64,000 nt of DNA from the NCBI RefSeq assembly GCF_000425045.1, contig NZ_AULA01000007.1, forward strand, positions 33,194-97,193, read 5' to 3'. The notes beneath the pieces are model-generated. The model searched no databases. It was not told the origin of the DNA and saw nothing but the letters and a program-made list of their open reading frames with translations. Of the stretch, positions 43,926 to 53,669 are shown piece by piece. The position numbers were made by a program, and so were the translations under genes. This DNA is from Acidaminococcus intestini DSM 21505. Its GTDB lineage: Bacteria; Bacillota; Negativicutes; Acidaminococcales; Acidaminococcaceae. Position 1 is the stretch's first letter; the number at the start of each line of letters is the position of its first letter.

Positions 43926-44774
43926 TTAAGCAAGCTCCGTATCAACAGAACCGATGGTTACAGGCTCACCGGGCCAGTTGTAAAATTTATAGACCGAATC
44001 GGGCACACCTTCGCGCCCTGCAATCTGGAAGGTCGGGACTTCCTCACGGGGAGCCTCTTCCTTCTTGCGCGGAATAATGACCATGCGCACATCACCATCG
44101 CCTTGGGCAATCTTGCCGCCGGCACCGCGGATCGTAAGCGTATCGCCGCTGACCGTATTGCCTTCCTGTGTCGCTGTCGCGTGGCCGTTCAGATGGATGG
44201 TCCCATCGGATTCGTTGAGGTCATATTCAGCCGAATCAGCGCGGGCCGTAAGATCCCGAGGCGGGCTGATCAGGCGTACATTCCCGTCAGCAAAAGCCTT
44301 GTTTGTTTCCATGTTATACGTAAGCGATGCCGCGTCAAGGCTTGACCCATCATCCATGGTGAGCTGGGCCCAGCTGCCGACAGTTTCAGCGTATTTGGCC
44401 GCCGAGTCGTAGTTGACCTGCTCCGCGCGCAGGGTCTTGTCCGCCTTTTTAAGGACGGCATTGCCAATGGCGGAAAGATAATCGCCCTTATTCTTGATGA
44501 TGAGGGACGCACTCGTCAGATGGGCGTCTTCTTGATCGGCAACGACGGACCCTTCAAGGCTGCCTTCCCCGGTCTTGGTGTTGTATTCTGCTTTTCTAGC
44601 CGTGGCGCGTCCTTTATCGTGGCGGATTTCCACGTTACCTTCGGCCACAGCCTGGCCGCTCTTAAAATCATACTCCACCTTGTCACCGCTGACGCTTGAA
44701 GCGGCAAAAGCCACAGCGCCCATGGACAGAAGGCCTGTCATGAGACAAGTGAGGAAAAGTGCTTTCATTTTCAT
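43926..44774 (-). CDS. lptA: LptA-type periplasmic LPS transport protein (OstA domain)
   Basis: 282 residues with a signal peptide ([20 protein letters not shown], cleavage near AFA) and a repetitive beta-jellyroll of the OstA/LptA family: [80 protein letters not shown]. This is longer than E. coli LptA (about 185) and has more jellyroll units, which could span more of the periplasm. The tail (about 245-282) is Glu/Pro-rich and unlike the domain. One base separates it from lptC. Confidence 0.9.
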   Translation of the reverse strand: MKMKALFLTCLMTGLLSMGAVAFAASSVSGDKVEYDFKSGQAVAEGNVEIRHDKGRATARKAEYNTKTGEGSLEGSVVADQEDAHLTSASLIIKNKGDYLSAIGNAVLKKADKTLRAEQVNYDSAAKYAETVGSWAQLTMDDGSSLDAASLTYNMETNKAFADGNVRLISPPRDLTARADSAEYDLNESDGTIHLNGHATATQEGNTVSGDTLTIRGAGGKIAQGDGDVRMVIIPRKKEEAPREEVPTFQIAGREGVPDSVYKFYNWPGEPVTIGSVDTELA

Positions 44775-45323
44775 TTAAAAATCTCCCTTCTGTACATGTG
44801 CATCCTGTTCCAGCGTGGCGTGCTCCATAGGCACATTGAAGGTTGCCTTGCCTCCCGTGGCAACAACGTCATCCTTGGTCAGCCGCGCATGGCCTTCGGC
44901 AATGACAATCTGCTTTTCGTTGTTCCAGGTAATCTTATCGGCCGTCACGGTCCCATTGGTACTGGTCGTGCCTTTGGGGTTCTTTGTAAGGATGACGCTC
45001 TTTGTTTTTACATCCACGTCCCCTTCATCAGCTGTGACGGTCATGGTTGAACCATCTTCATCATAGAAGGTCCCTTTGATGCCCTTCATATGATCAATCT
45101 GCGCCTTCCTATCGTAGACCATGGATTCCACCGTCAGGGACCACACCTTACGGCCATCCTTGTTTTCTTCGATAGTGGATCCAATGACCTGATGAGGATC
45201 TGTTTCCTTGGCCTTCTTGACCGTTCCTGCCGTGGGTTTGCTTGACAGAAGCCAAGCAATGACGCCGCCCATGAGCAGCACGGCCCCAATGACCATCATG
45301 ATTGTCCGTTTATCAGAGCGCAT
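44775..45323 (-). CDS. lptC: LPS export protein LptC
   Basis: 182 residues from ATG 45321-45323 (MRSDKRTIMMVIGAVLLMGG), set by AAAGGAAAG upstream. One N-terminal membrane anchor followed by an LptC/DUF1239 beta-jellyroll: WSLTVESMVYDRKAQIDHMK, TADEGDVDVKTKSVILTKNP, ITWNNEKQIVIAEGHARLTK. It accepts LPS from LptB/F/G and passes it to LptA. Adjacent to lptA, as usual. Confidence 0.9.
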   Translation of the reverse strand: MRSDKRTIMMVIGAVLLMGGVIAWLLSSKPTAGTVKKAKETDPHQVIGSTIEENKDGRKVWSLTVESMVYDRKAQIDHMKGIKGTFYDEDGSTMTVTADEGDVDVKTKSVILTKNPKGTTSTNGTVTADKITWNNEKQIVIAEGHARLTKDDVVATGGKATFNVPMEHATLEQDAHVQKGDF

Positions 45324-45339
45324 GAATCGCTTTCCTTTC

Positions 45340-46209
45340 TTATCCTTCATAAGGTGTATTCCACCGGTGCTGGAACCAGATCCAGTTGTCCGGATATTCG
45401 CGGATAATGGCTTCCACTTCTTGGGTCATCTTGAGCGTCACGTTGTAATCATCCTTTTTGCGGTCTCCCGTATCTTCGTAATAAATGGGATCCTTCACAA
45501 ACACGCGGTGGCCGCAGCCATTTTTCTTGCGGATGATGAAGATGGGAATGATAGGAGCCTTGAACTTGCGGGCAAAATACGCCGGACCTTCCGGTGTCGA
45601 AGCCATCTTCCCAAAAAACGGCACAAAGATGCCGTTATAGCCCCCGTCCTGGTCGGCAATCAGGCCCAGCATCCGCCCTTTTTTCATCGCCCGGGCACAG
45701 CCGAGGATCTCATTGGTCCCACGGGCAAAGATTTCCTGCCCGACACCGCGGCGCAGCTCATTCATGAAATCACTGTAGACCGGATTGGGCTGAGGTTTTT
45801 CCACAGCACTGAGGGGAAATCCATTAAGAGCCAAGGCCGCTCCGAGCCATTCCCAGTTATCCATGTGGCAGGCGAGCATGACAACCCCTTTTTTCTTACT
45901 GAGGGCTTCCCAAAGGACATCGGGCCGATCAAAGGTCACAAGGCCGCGGATGTTGTCCTTATTGAGGGCAGGCATGTAGAGCATTTCCATAAAGGTCATG
46001 CCTAGATTGAGGAAAAGGCGGTAAATGGTTTCCTTGGCCTCTTTTTCCTCCATGCCCATTCGCTCCATGATGGTCTTTTCCGCACGGACGCGTTGCTTTT
46101 TGGCAATATGATAGTATAGTTTACCACAATTTCGTCCCAGGCGGACCACAAATTTATAAGGAAGCCAGGAAACGAAGGTGCTCATCCCTTTGAGAATCGC
46201 ATAAAGCAT
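45340..46209 (-). CDS. Lipid A acyltransferase (LpxL/HtrB family)
   Basis: 289 residues with the HX4D/E acyltransferase motif (HMDNWEWLGAAL, His about residue 109), FARGTNEILGCARAMKKGRM, IADQDGGYNGIFVPFFGKMA, and an N-terminal membrane segment. Members add secondary lauroyl/myristoyl chains to KDO2-lipid IVA. Only one such gene is in the operon, so a second late acyltransferase, if any, is elsewhere. Start shares its last base with the kdsC stop. Confidence 0.93.
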   Translation of the reverse strand: MLYAILKGMSTFVSWLPYKFVVRLGRNCGKLYYHIAKKQRVRAEKTIMERMGMEEKEAKETIYRLFLNLGMTFMEMLYMPALNKDNIRGLVTFDRPDVLWEALSKKKGVVMLACHMDNWEWLGAALALNGFPLSAVEKPQPNPVYSDFMNELRRGVGQEIFARGTNEILGCARAMKKGRMLGLIADQDGGYNGIFVPFFGKMASTPEGPAYFARKFKAPIIPIFIIRKKNGCGHRVFVKDPIYYEDTGDRKKDDYNVTLKMTQEVEAIIREYPDNWIWFQHRWNTPYEG

Positions 46210-46751
46210 TACTGTCTGTCACCATACCCTTTTACCAGATACCCTTCCACGATGCCATCCCAAAGCCCCTTGGCCTTGAGGATCTTCTCGCAGACTTCAC
46301 GGACAGCGCCTTCTCCCCCTTTTTTTTCGCAGACATAATCGGCACGGGCTGCTACCTCAGGCGCCGCGTCCTTGGGGGCAAAGGAATAGGCCGCGCGGCT
46401 AAAGGCCGGCAGGTCATTGAGGTCATCCCCCATGAAAGCCACGGCTTCCATCGGGATACCCAGACGCTGGGCCGCTTCAACGAGGGTCTTTCCTTTATAG
46501 ATTACATTTTCATAGACATTGCTGACGCCAAGTTCCATGGCGCGATGCAGTACAATCTCGCTGTGACGCCCCGTTATCAGGGCCACTTGGATACCATTTC
46601 TCATGGCAAGGCTGATGCCCAGGCCATCGCGTACATTGAAATGTTTGCTGAGTTCATCTTCCTGACCAATGATGATGGATCCATCGGTCATGACACCGTC
46701 CACATCGAGGGCAAGGAGACGGATCTTGGCAAACTCTTCGTCTTTCATCAT
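46209..46751 (-). CDS. kdsC: KDO 8-phosphate phosphatase KdsC
   Basis: 180 residues of a HAD phosphatase: nucleophile motif LALDVDGVMTDGSI, LITGRHSEIVLHRA, and metal-binding GDDLNDLPAF. It hydrolyses KDO-8-phosphate to KDO, the third step in KDO synthesis; it needs the product of kdsA. The C1-type small HAD without cap matches KdsC tetramers. Directly adjacent to kdsD. Confidence 0.94.
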   Translation of the reverse strand: MMKDEEFAKIRLLALDVDGVMTDGSIIIGQEDELSKHFNVRDGLGISLAMRNGIQVALITGRHSEIVLHRAMELGVSNVYENVIYKGKTLVEAAQRLGIPMEAVAFMGDDLNDLPAFSRAAYSFAPKDAAPEVAARADYVCEKKGGEGAVREVCEKILKAKGLWDGIVEGYLVKGYGDRQ

Positions 46752-47717
46752 TTATACCACTCCCTGATGCACAAGATCGGTCATATGGAGCAGGCCGACG
46801 ACTTTCTTTTCTTCATCCACAACGGGCAGGACCGTGATCGGATGGGGTTTATTCGATTCCATGAGATGAAGGGCTTCTGCAGCCAGTTTTCTTGCTGTAA
46901 TGGTTTTCGGCGACTTTGTCATGAGTTCAGAAACCGGTTTATTGAGGGAATCAAGGCTCTTTGCAAAGCCGCGGCGGATATCGCCGTCCGTGAGAAGTCC
47001 CTTCAGCCGGCCCTGTCCATCGACAACGGATACAGCGCCAAGACCTTTATCGGTAATGACAAAAAGCGCATCCTTTACCGTCATGTCAGACGGCACCAGC
47101 GGATTTTCATCCCCTTTGTGCATGATATCCCCAACCGTAAGGAGCAGCTTCCTGCCCAGGCTTCCGCCGGGATGGTAGATGGCAAACTGATTTTCCGTAA
47201 AATGGCGGGCCGACAGCAGCTCCATGGCAAGGGCATCGCCAAAAGCGAGGGTTGCCGTCGTACTGCTCGTAGGCGCAAGGCCCAAAGGACAGGCTTCCTT
47301 CTTGACCCCGACATCAAGGACAATATCCGCGTTCTTGGCAAGGGTCGACTCCGGTTTGCCCACCATGGCAATGATGCGGGCCCCAATGCGGCGGATACTG
47401 GGCAGGATATGAAGCACCTCGCCCGTTTCCCCACTATTTGAAATGGCAAGGATCACGTCACCTTGTGTCACCATGCCAAGATCGCCGTGAATGGCTTCGG
47501 CAGGATGCAGGAAAAAGGACGGTGTCCCCGTGCTGGCAAGGGTTGCTGCAATCTTGCGGCCAATGATGCCGCTTTTTCCCATCCCCGTTACGATGATGCG
47601 GCCGGGGCAGTGAAGGATCATTTCCAGAGCCGCTCCAAAATGTTCATCGACACGGGGAATCAGTTCCAATATGGAATCCGCCTCGATCTGGAGAGCTTCT
47701 TTTGCGCGTTCAAACAT
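46752..47717 (-). CDS. kdsD: Arabinose-5-phosphate isomerase KdsD (KpsF/GutQ family)
   Basis: 321 residues from ATG 47715-47717 (MFERAKEALQIEADSILELI), preceded by AGGGAGTG. N-terminal SIS domain (TGMGKSGIIGRKIAATLAST, HPAEAIHGDLGMV, ISNSGETGEV) and C-terminal pair of CBS domains (about 205-320). It converts ribulose-5-phosphate to arabinose-5-phosphate, the first committed precursor of KDO. Five bases after kdsA. Confidence 0.95.
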   Translation of the reverse strand: MFERAKEALQIEADSILELIPRVDEHFGAALEMILHCPGRIIVTGMGKSGIIGRKIAATLASTGTPSFFLHPAEAIHGDLGMVTQGDVILAISNSGETGEVLHILPSIRRIGARIIAMVGKPESTLAKNADIVLDVGVKKEACPLGLAPTSSTTATLAFGDALAMELLSARHFTENQFAIYHPGGSLGRKLLLTVGDIMHKGDENPLVPSDMTVKDALFVITDKGLGAVSVVDGQGRLKGLLTDGDIRRGFAKSLDSLNKPVSELMTKSPKTITARKLAAEALHLMESNKPHPITVLPVVDEEKKVVGLLHMTDLVHQGVV

Positions 47718-47721
47718 GGTA

Positions 47722-48543
47722 TCACTCCCTACGCCCAATGGCATCAATGGCTTTAGCGTCCAAAAGGACCTGTTCCATCTTGTCAAGGGCAATCATGTTG
47801 GGCCCGTCGGAAAGGGCTTCTGCCGGATTGTCATGGACTTCCATAAAAAGCCCATCGACACCGACTGCTGCAGCCGCGCGGGCCATATGGGGCGCATACT
47901 GGCTCTGGCCGCCGGAACTTGTGCCCTTGCCGCCAGGAATCTGTACGCTGTGCGTCACATCCATGATGACCGGATAGCCGAAGTCACGCATGATGGGAAG
48001 GCTCCGCATGTCCGTTACCAGCGTGTTGTAGCCAAAACTGGCCCCGCGCTCAGTCAGCATGATCTTTTCGGTTCCAGACCCGACGAGCTTATTGATGACA
48101 TTTTTCATGTCCCACGGAGCCAGGAACTGGCCCTTCTTGACGTTCACCACGCGGCCTGTATGGGCAGCTGCCACGAGCAGGTCCGTCTGGCGGCAGAGAA
48201 AAGCCGGGATCTGGATGATATCGAGGACTTCCGCTGCTTTTTCCACTTGATAGGTTTCATGGACATCAGATACAACAGGGACGCCCAGGTCCTTTTTGAT
48301 CTGCTTCAAGATTTCAAGCCCTTCTTCCAGACCCGGGCCGCGGAAAGCCGTAAGGCTCGAACGATTTGCTTTATCGAAGGAAGCTTTGAAAACATAGGGC
48401 AGGCCCACCTTTTCACAGATGGCCTTGGCCCGTCTTCCGATCATGAGACTCCGTTCATAGCCTTCCAGGACGCAGGGACCAGCCATGACAAGGAGCGGAT
48501 GGCCGGCACCGACTTTGTAATTACCAATCGCTACGGTCTTCAT
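47722..48543 (-). CDS. kdsA: KDO 8-phosphate synthase KdsA
   Basis: 273 residues from ATG 48541-48543 ([20 protein letters not shown]). TIM-barrel DAHP/KDO8P synthase: [61 protein letters not shown]. Condenses PEP with arabinose-5-phosphate. An open frame extends further upstream but is antisense-like to kdsB and not coding. One base from kdsB. Confidence 0.96.
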   Translation of the reverse strand: MKTVAIGNYKVGAGHPLLVMAGPCVLEGYERSLMIGRRAKAICEKVGLPYVFKASFDKANRSSLTAFRGPGLEEGLEILKQIKKDLGVPVVSDVHETYQVEKAAEVLDIIQIPAFLCRQTDLLVAAAHTGRVVNVKKGQFLAPWDMKNVINKLVGSGTEKIMLTERGASFGYNTLVTDMRSLPIMRDFGYPVIMDVTHSVQIPGGKGTSSGGQSQYAPHMARAAAAVGVDGLFMEVHDNPAEALSDGPNMIALDKMEQVLLDAKAIDAIGRRE

Positions 48544-48544
48544 G

Positions 48545-49324
48545 TTACTTTCCTTCCTCGGCAGCTCGTGCCGCTTCTTCCTGACGTTTCTTTTCTTCTT
48601 CCAGTTCAAAGACCTTGTTGGCCCGATCCAGATCTTCCTGCGTATCAATGCCAATGCCTTTGAAATCCGTCGTGAGAACCTTGATCTTGGCTCCCGTTTC
48701 CAGGGCACGTAGCTGTTCCAGACCTTCAATCTGTTCAAGAGGCGTGGGAAGCAGTGCCGCAAACTTCAATAGAAAGTCACGACGGTATGCATAGATACCA
48801 ATATGCTTATATACTTTGAACTCCGGTGTCTTGTGACGGGGATACGGAATCAAGCTGCGAGAGAAATAGATGGCATAACCACTTTGGTCCGTAACCACTT
48901 TGACCGCGTTGGGATCGTCATATTCTGACGCATCCATAAGGGTCTTTGCCGTCGCCATCTGGAGCTGGTCGTTATTTTCGAAAGCTTCACAGAGGGAATC
49001 AATCAGTTCTGGCGGAATCATCGGTTCATCCCCTTGGACATTGATGATGACATCGACCTTATCATAGCTCAAGGCGACCTCAGCAAGACGGTCCGTACCG
49101 GACGGGTGCGTAGCCGCCGTCATCATGGCCTTGCCGCCAAAGCCTTCCACGGTTTCCTTGATGCGTTCATCATCGGTAGCAACAATGATCTCATCAGGAA
49201 TCTTGGCTTGGGCTGCCCGTTCGTAGACACGCTGAATCATGGGCTTACCGGCCAGATTTGCAAGAGGTTTCCCCGGCAGACGGGTAGAAGCATAACGCGC
49301 CGGAATCACACATAAAACTTTCAT
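48545..49324 (-). CDS. kdsB: CMP-KDO synthetase KdsB
   Basis: 259 residues. Nucleotidyltransferase fold with [36 protein letters not shown] and [16 protein letters not shown]; activates KDO with CTP for transfer by WaaA. A Glu/Arg/Ala-rich C-terminal tail (about 240-259) is longer than usual. Start overlaps the waaA-lpxK stop by 4 bases. Confidence 0.95.
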   Translation of the reverse strand: MKVLCVIPARYASTRLPGKPLANLAGKPMIQRVYERAAQAKIPDEIIVATDDERIKETVEGFGGKAMMTAATHPSGTDRLAEVALSYDKVDVIINVQGDEPMIPPELIDSLCEAFENNDQLQMATAKTLMDASEYDDPNAVKVVTDQSGYAIYFSRSLIPYPRHKTPEFKVYKHIGIYAYRRDFLLKFAALLPTPLEQIEGLEQLRALETGAKIKVLTTDFKGIGIDTQEDLDRANKVFELEEEKKRQEEAARAAEEGK

Positions 49325-51852
49325 TGTCTTTTGTTCTCCTTTTCGATGGCAGTGGTAATCGTTTTCACAAACGCCTCTTCCCCACTGGTGATCTGGATTT
49401 CCATGTCTAGGACATAGAGGGGGACCTCACGATGGAGGTAGATGAATTCTGTCGGGATCTTAACGGCGTCCTTGCCTGTTGTGACAAGTGCCGTGACCCG
49501 TTTGCTGATGGCCCGTTCCATGATGTACTGCATTTCCACCATGCCATAATCATGATGGTCCGGGTAACGGATGGCTTCTGCAATCTGAAGCCCCTCACCA
49601 GCCATGGTCTGTTCAAAGCTTGACGGGTTGCCAATGGCCGAAAAGACCATGACTTCCTGTCCCTTGAGTGCCTCAAGGGGAAGTGCCTTGGAGCCATCAT
49701 TTTTATACCAATCGGCAATCTCAATGAACGCACAGGGTTTGTGGATACTCTCCACAATGGGCGCATTGGGTTTGTAGCGATGCAATTGGTCGCAGAGCGT
49801 GGCCCGGGAAATGGGTGAACTCTGGTCGCATTTGGTGAGCAGGAAGAGGTCGGCGCGGCTGAGGTTCTTCAGCGGTTCACGCAGGGTGCCTCTGGGGAGG
49901 ATGCTGCCATTGCCAAACATATTGAGCGTATCCACAAGGACCACATCCAGGTCCCGGTGGAGCTGCCAATGCTGGTAGCCATCATCGAGGATAATGACTT
50001 CAGCCTTGAATTTGTCGACAGCATACTGACCTGTAATGGCGCGTTCCTTCCCAATGACAACGGGAATCCCAGGCAGCTGTTTTGCCATGAGGAACGCTTC
50101 GTCACCGGCTTCATAGGCAGTCATGTAGATCTTTTTGCCGTCGGAAACAACACCGATCTTTTCCTGCCAGTGGGACCGATAGCCGCGGTTCAAAATGACG
50201 ACACGGTACCCCATGTCGCGAATCATAAGAGCCACTTTCTGGGCGGTTGGGGTCTTTCCGGTACCGCCAACCGTAATATTGCCAATGCTGATGACGCAGC
50301 AGTCCAGCTTTGTCGTCGGCAGGAGATGGTGATTGTAGCAGCTCAGTTTGAGGCGAACCCCCACTTCATAAAGTACGGATAGGACGCGGAGCAAGGAAAG
50401 GACCAACCAGTCCACCACATTGTTGTCCTCACCATGGGAAAGCTGGATCAAATATTGTGTCACTGCATCCCCAGGGCGCATGCGGGGCGATACTTCATCG
50501 TTGATGTTGCGCGTGCTGATCTTATAGTGGGTGTTGACCATGCTCTCTGTGGCTGTAAGCCGCAGGAGTTCCTTAAGATAGCCAATGGTGCGGACCGCGG
50601 CTCCGCGGTTTTCGCGGATAACCTGGATGGACGCGTCGCCCATCTTTTTACGGAGTGCGTCATCACGCAGGATTGTAAGGAACATAGCCGTCAGTTCCTT
50701 TGTATCCCGAATTTGGACACAGGCTCCCACCTTGCTCAAAAGAGAGAAGGAATCCTTGAAGTTTGACATGCTCGGACCCACAATGATGGGTTTGGCATGA
50801 GCCGCCGGTTCAAGGACATTGTGCCCGCCATGGTTGATAAGGCTGCCGCCGACAAAAACGACATCACCCACGGCATAGATGCGGCCCAATTCCCCGATCG
50901 TATCAATGAGGATGACAGGGTAACGCGGCCGCTGCCCTTTTTCGTCGCGAAGGACGGAGCGCAGGCCTACCGTGAGACCGAAACGTTCGGCAAGACGCGT
51001 GATTTCATGGGTCCGTCCCGGCTTTCTCGGGGCAATGAGGAGCCGTGCCCTAGGAAATTCCTTTTGGACTTCTGTAAAGGCTTCAAAAAGCTTTTCTTCT
51101 TCCGTCGGATGGGTGCTCCCCGCGACGATGACTGGATAATCATCGTAAAGACCGAGTTCTTCCTTGTAGGTCTTGAGGTCTTCGGGCGTCACTTCTGCAT
51201 AGGTCTGATCAAATTTCGTATTGCCCGTTATATAGATGCGGCGCTTTTCCGCGCCCAGATGCTCAATGTATTCGGCATCAATGGAACTTTGCATGCAGAA
51301 ACGGGTCACGCTTCCCATCATATCATCAAGGATGCCGTAAAGGTACCGGTAACTTTTGACGGATTTATCGGAAATACGGCCGTTTACCATCATGACGGGA
51401 ATGCGGCGGCGCTTGATGGCACGCAGGAAATTCGGCCACAGCTCCGTTTCCACAGGCATGAAGATACGCGGCATGATGCGCTTGACAAAGGATTCGGATA
51501 CAAACGGCATATCAAGCGGGAAATAGATGATGGCGTCCGCTTCGGGAATGATTTGGTGGGCCATGTTATAGCCCCCCGTCGTCACGGCAGAAACCAGGAT
51601 CTTGGCATCAGGCATAGCCTTGCGGATTTCCTTCACAAGGGGGCTTGTGGCCACAATTTCACCTACGCTGGCCCCGTGGATCCAGATACAATTCTGGTGT
51701 GCAACGGCTGCGATTTCATCGTCACGAATAAAGCCCATGCTCTGGCGGAAGCGGCGGGGAAATCCTTTTTCCCGGAAATAGCGCCAGATGAAATAAGGCA
51801 GTACAAAAAAGATCAGCAGCATCACTGCCAGGAAGTTATACAGATAATACAT
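49321..51852 (-). CDS. waaA-lpxK: Fused KDO transferase (WaaA) and tetraacyldisaccharide 4'-kinase (LpxK)
   Basis: An 843-residue fusion. Residues 1 to about 440 are WaaA: an N-terminal membrane helix, IWIHGASVGEIVATSPLVKE (with the catalytic Glu), PVETELWPNFLRAIKRRRIP, VFVGGSLINHGGHNVLEPAA. A linker of about 40 residues follows. Residues about 480-843 are LpxK: P-loop SIGNITVGGTGKTPTAQKVA (about 522-535), VILNRGYRSHWQ, IILDDGYQHWQLHRDLDVVL. LpxK phosphorylates the lipid A precursor and WaaA then adds KDO, so consecutive steps are joined in one membrane-bound enzyme, but in the gene order WaaA first. No frameshift or stop in the junction. Confidence 0.93.
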   Translation of the reverse strand: MYYLYNFLAVMLLIFFVLPYFIWRYFREKGFPRRFRQSMGFIRDDEIAAVAHQNCIWIHGASVGEIVATSPLVKEIRKAMPDAKILVSAVTTGGYNMAHQIIPEADAIIYFPLDMPFVSESFVKRIMPRIFMPVETELWPNFLRAIKRRRIPVMMVNGRISDKSVKSYRYLYGILDDMMGSVTRFCMQSSIDAEYIEHLGAEKRRIYITGNTKFDQTYAEVTPEDLKTYKEELGLYDDYPVIVAGSTHPTEEEKLFEAFTEVQKEFPRARLLIAPRKPGRTHEITRLAERFGLTVGLRSVLRDEKGQRPRYPVILIDTIGELGRIYAVGDVVFVGGSLINHGGHNVLEPAAHAKPIIVGPSMSNFKDSFSLLSKVGACVQIRDTKELTAMFLTILRDDALRKKMGDASIQVIRENRGAAVRTIGYLKELLRLTATESMVNTHYKISTRNINDEVSPRMRPGDAVTQYLIQLSHGEDNNVVDWLVLSLLRVLSVLYEVGVRLKLSCYNHHLLPTTKLDCCVISIGNITVGGTGKTPTAQKVALMIRDMGYRVVILNRGYRSHWQEKIGVVSDGKKIYMTAYEAGDEAFLMAKQLPGIPVVIGKERAITGQYAVDKFKAEVIILDDGYQHWQLHRDLDVVLVDTLNMFGNGSILPRGTLREPLKNLSRADLFLLTKCDQSSPISRATLCDQLHRYKPNAPIVESIHKPCAFIEIADWYKNDGSKALPLEALKGQEVMVFSAIGNPSSFEQTMAGEGLQIAEAIRYPDHHDYGMVEMQYIMERAISKRVTALVTTGKDAVKIPTEFIYLHREVPLYVLDMEIQITSGEEAFVKTITTAIEKENKRQ

Positions 51853-51899
51853 GAGTCACCCTCGTTTCACTTTATCGGGAAGCCTATCTCCCGTACCTT

Positions 51900-53669
51900 T
51901 TAGGCGTCTTCACTTGCGTCATCCCCAAAAGTGCCGGATGCCGTCTGGTTCTCCTTGAACTGGATATCGTGCAGATGGGCATAAAGACCATGTTTTGCCA
52001 TGAGCTGCTGATGGGTACCTTCTTCTACGATGGAGCCCTTATCAAGGACAATGATTTTGGCAGCGTTTTGGATCGTCGACAGCCGGTGAGCAATAACAAA
52101 ACTCGTGCGGCCCACCATCAGGCGGTCCAAGGCCTCCTGGACGATGCGTTCACTTTCCGTGTCAAGGGCACTTGTTGCTTCGTCAAGGATCAGGATACGG
52201 GGGTTCTTGAGGATGGCCCGGGCAATGGAAATGCGCTGGCGCTGGCCGCCGGAAATATTGACGCCCCGGTCACCAAGCTGTGTATCATAGCCCTTAGGCA
52301 GCTGCTGGATGAACTCATCGGCATTTGCGGCTTTAGCCGCTGCAATGACTTCATCCCGCGTTGCATCCAGCCGTCCATAAAGGATGTTGTTATAGACCGT
52401 GTCGTTAAAGAGGTTGGTTTCCTGAGGCACAATGCCGACCTGTTCGCGCAAGCTGGCAAGCGTCACATCCCGAACATCGTGGCCGTCAACAAAGATGGCC
52501 CCTTCCGTCACGTCATAAAAACGAGGCAAAAGGCTTGCCACCGTTGACTTACCGGCACCGGAAGGCCCCACAAGGGCAATGGCTTGACCGGGCTTTGCAG
52601 AAAAACTCACATCGTGAAGAATGGTCTCCCCTTTATTGTAGGCAAAGGATACATGACGGAATTCCACATTTCCCTCAACACTGGGCAGCGTGATGGCATC
52701 AGGCTTCTGCGGAATCGTATCCGTCAGGTCCATGATGTAAAAGACACGTTCAGCCGCGGCAAGCGCCTTTTGGATGCTTCCCAATACGCGGGCAATCCGC
52801 TTGATCGGATTGGAAATATTGATGGCATAGACGAGGAAAGCCACAAGGGACCCCGCCGTAATGTCACCGCCGATGACGGAACGGCCGCCAAACCAAATGA
52901 TGGCCGTGACCCCAAGGGCCGCAATGAACTCAATGACAGGAGACAGGGTTCCCATGAGCTTGGCACTTTTCATATTGGCGTAGAAATTGGCCTTGTTCTG
53001 CTGATCGAAGCGGGCAATTTCATAGGGTTCACGGACAAAACTCTTCACAACACGCGTAGCAGCCAAGGTTTCCTGCAGGATCGACGTAATATCCGCCGTT
53101 GCCTGCTGGATACGGTGGCCGCTCTTGCGAATCTTCTTGCCAAAGAAATCCATGAAGAAAAGAACCACTGGGAAAGTACAGAACGTAAAAAGGGTCAGCT
53201 TCCAGTCAAGGTAGACCATGGCGCCGACGCTCCCGATAAGGACACTCGTTTCCGTGATGATTTCAATGGAATTGGCCACCATGGCACCTTGGAGGGCTGC
53301 CACGTCGTTTGTGACATAGCTCATGATGGTACCCAGCTTATTCGTGTCAAAAAAATGAGTCGACAGAGTCATGAGCTTGCGGTAGACAATTCCTCGTACA
53401 TCGATGACAATGCTCTCGCCGACATAGTTCATGAGATAGCTCTGGCCATAGTAGAAAATGCCGCGGGCAAAGAAAATGACTACGATTCCAAGGGAAATCA
53501 AATTAAGGAGATCACTATCCTTGTTCTGGAAGACCTTATCAATGACATCGCGGACAATCCACGGCACATAAAGGTTGGCAGCGGCCGTCATGACCGTACA
53601 GAAACCGGCTGCAATGAGGCGTCCCAAATAGGGACGAATGAATTTGAGGATTCTAAGATATAGGTTCAT
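51900..53669 (-). CDS. msbA: Lipid A flippase MsbA-type ABC transporter
   Basis: 589 residues: six membrane helices (about 15-305) and an ATPase domain with Walker A LVGPSGAGKSTVASLLPRF (about 372), signature ISGGQRQRISIARAI, Walker B LILDEATSALDTESE. Flips core-lipid A from the inner to the outer leaflet of the cytoplasmic membrane. Assignment to MsbA rather than a multidrug exporter rests on position between lpxB and waaA-lpxK. Overlaps lpxB by 4 bases. Confidence 0.92.
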   Translation of the reverse strand: MNLYLRILKFIRPYLGRLIAAGFCTVMTAAANLYVPWIVRDVIDKVFQNKDSDLLNLISLGIVVIFFARGIFYYGQSYLMNYVGESIVIDVRGIVYRKLMTLSTHFFDTNKLGTIMSYVTNDVAALQGAMVANSIEIITETSVLIGSVGAMVYLDWKLTLFTFCTFPVVLFFMDFFGKKIRKSGHRIQQATADITSILQETLAATRVVKSFVREPYEIARFDQQNKANFYANMKSAKLMGTLSPVIEFIAALGVTAIIWFGGRSVIGGDITAGSLVAFLVYAINISNPIKRIARVLGSIQKALAAAERVFYIMDLTDTIPQKPDAITLPSVEGNVEFRHVSFAYNKGETILHDVSFSAKPGQAIALVGPSGAGKSTVASLLPRFYDVTEGAIFVDGHDVRDVTLASLREQVGIVPQETNLFNDTVYNNILYGRLDATRDEVIAAAKAANADEFIQQLPKGYDTQLGDRGVNISGGQRQRISIARAILKNPRILILDEATSALDTESERIVQEALDRLMVGRTSFVIAHRLSTIQNAAKIIVLDKGSIVEEGTHQQLMAKHGLYAHLHDIQFKENQTASGTFGDDASEDA

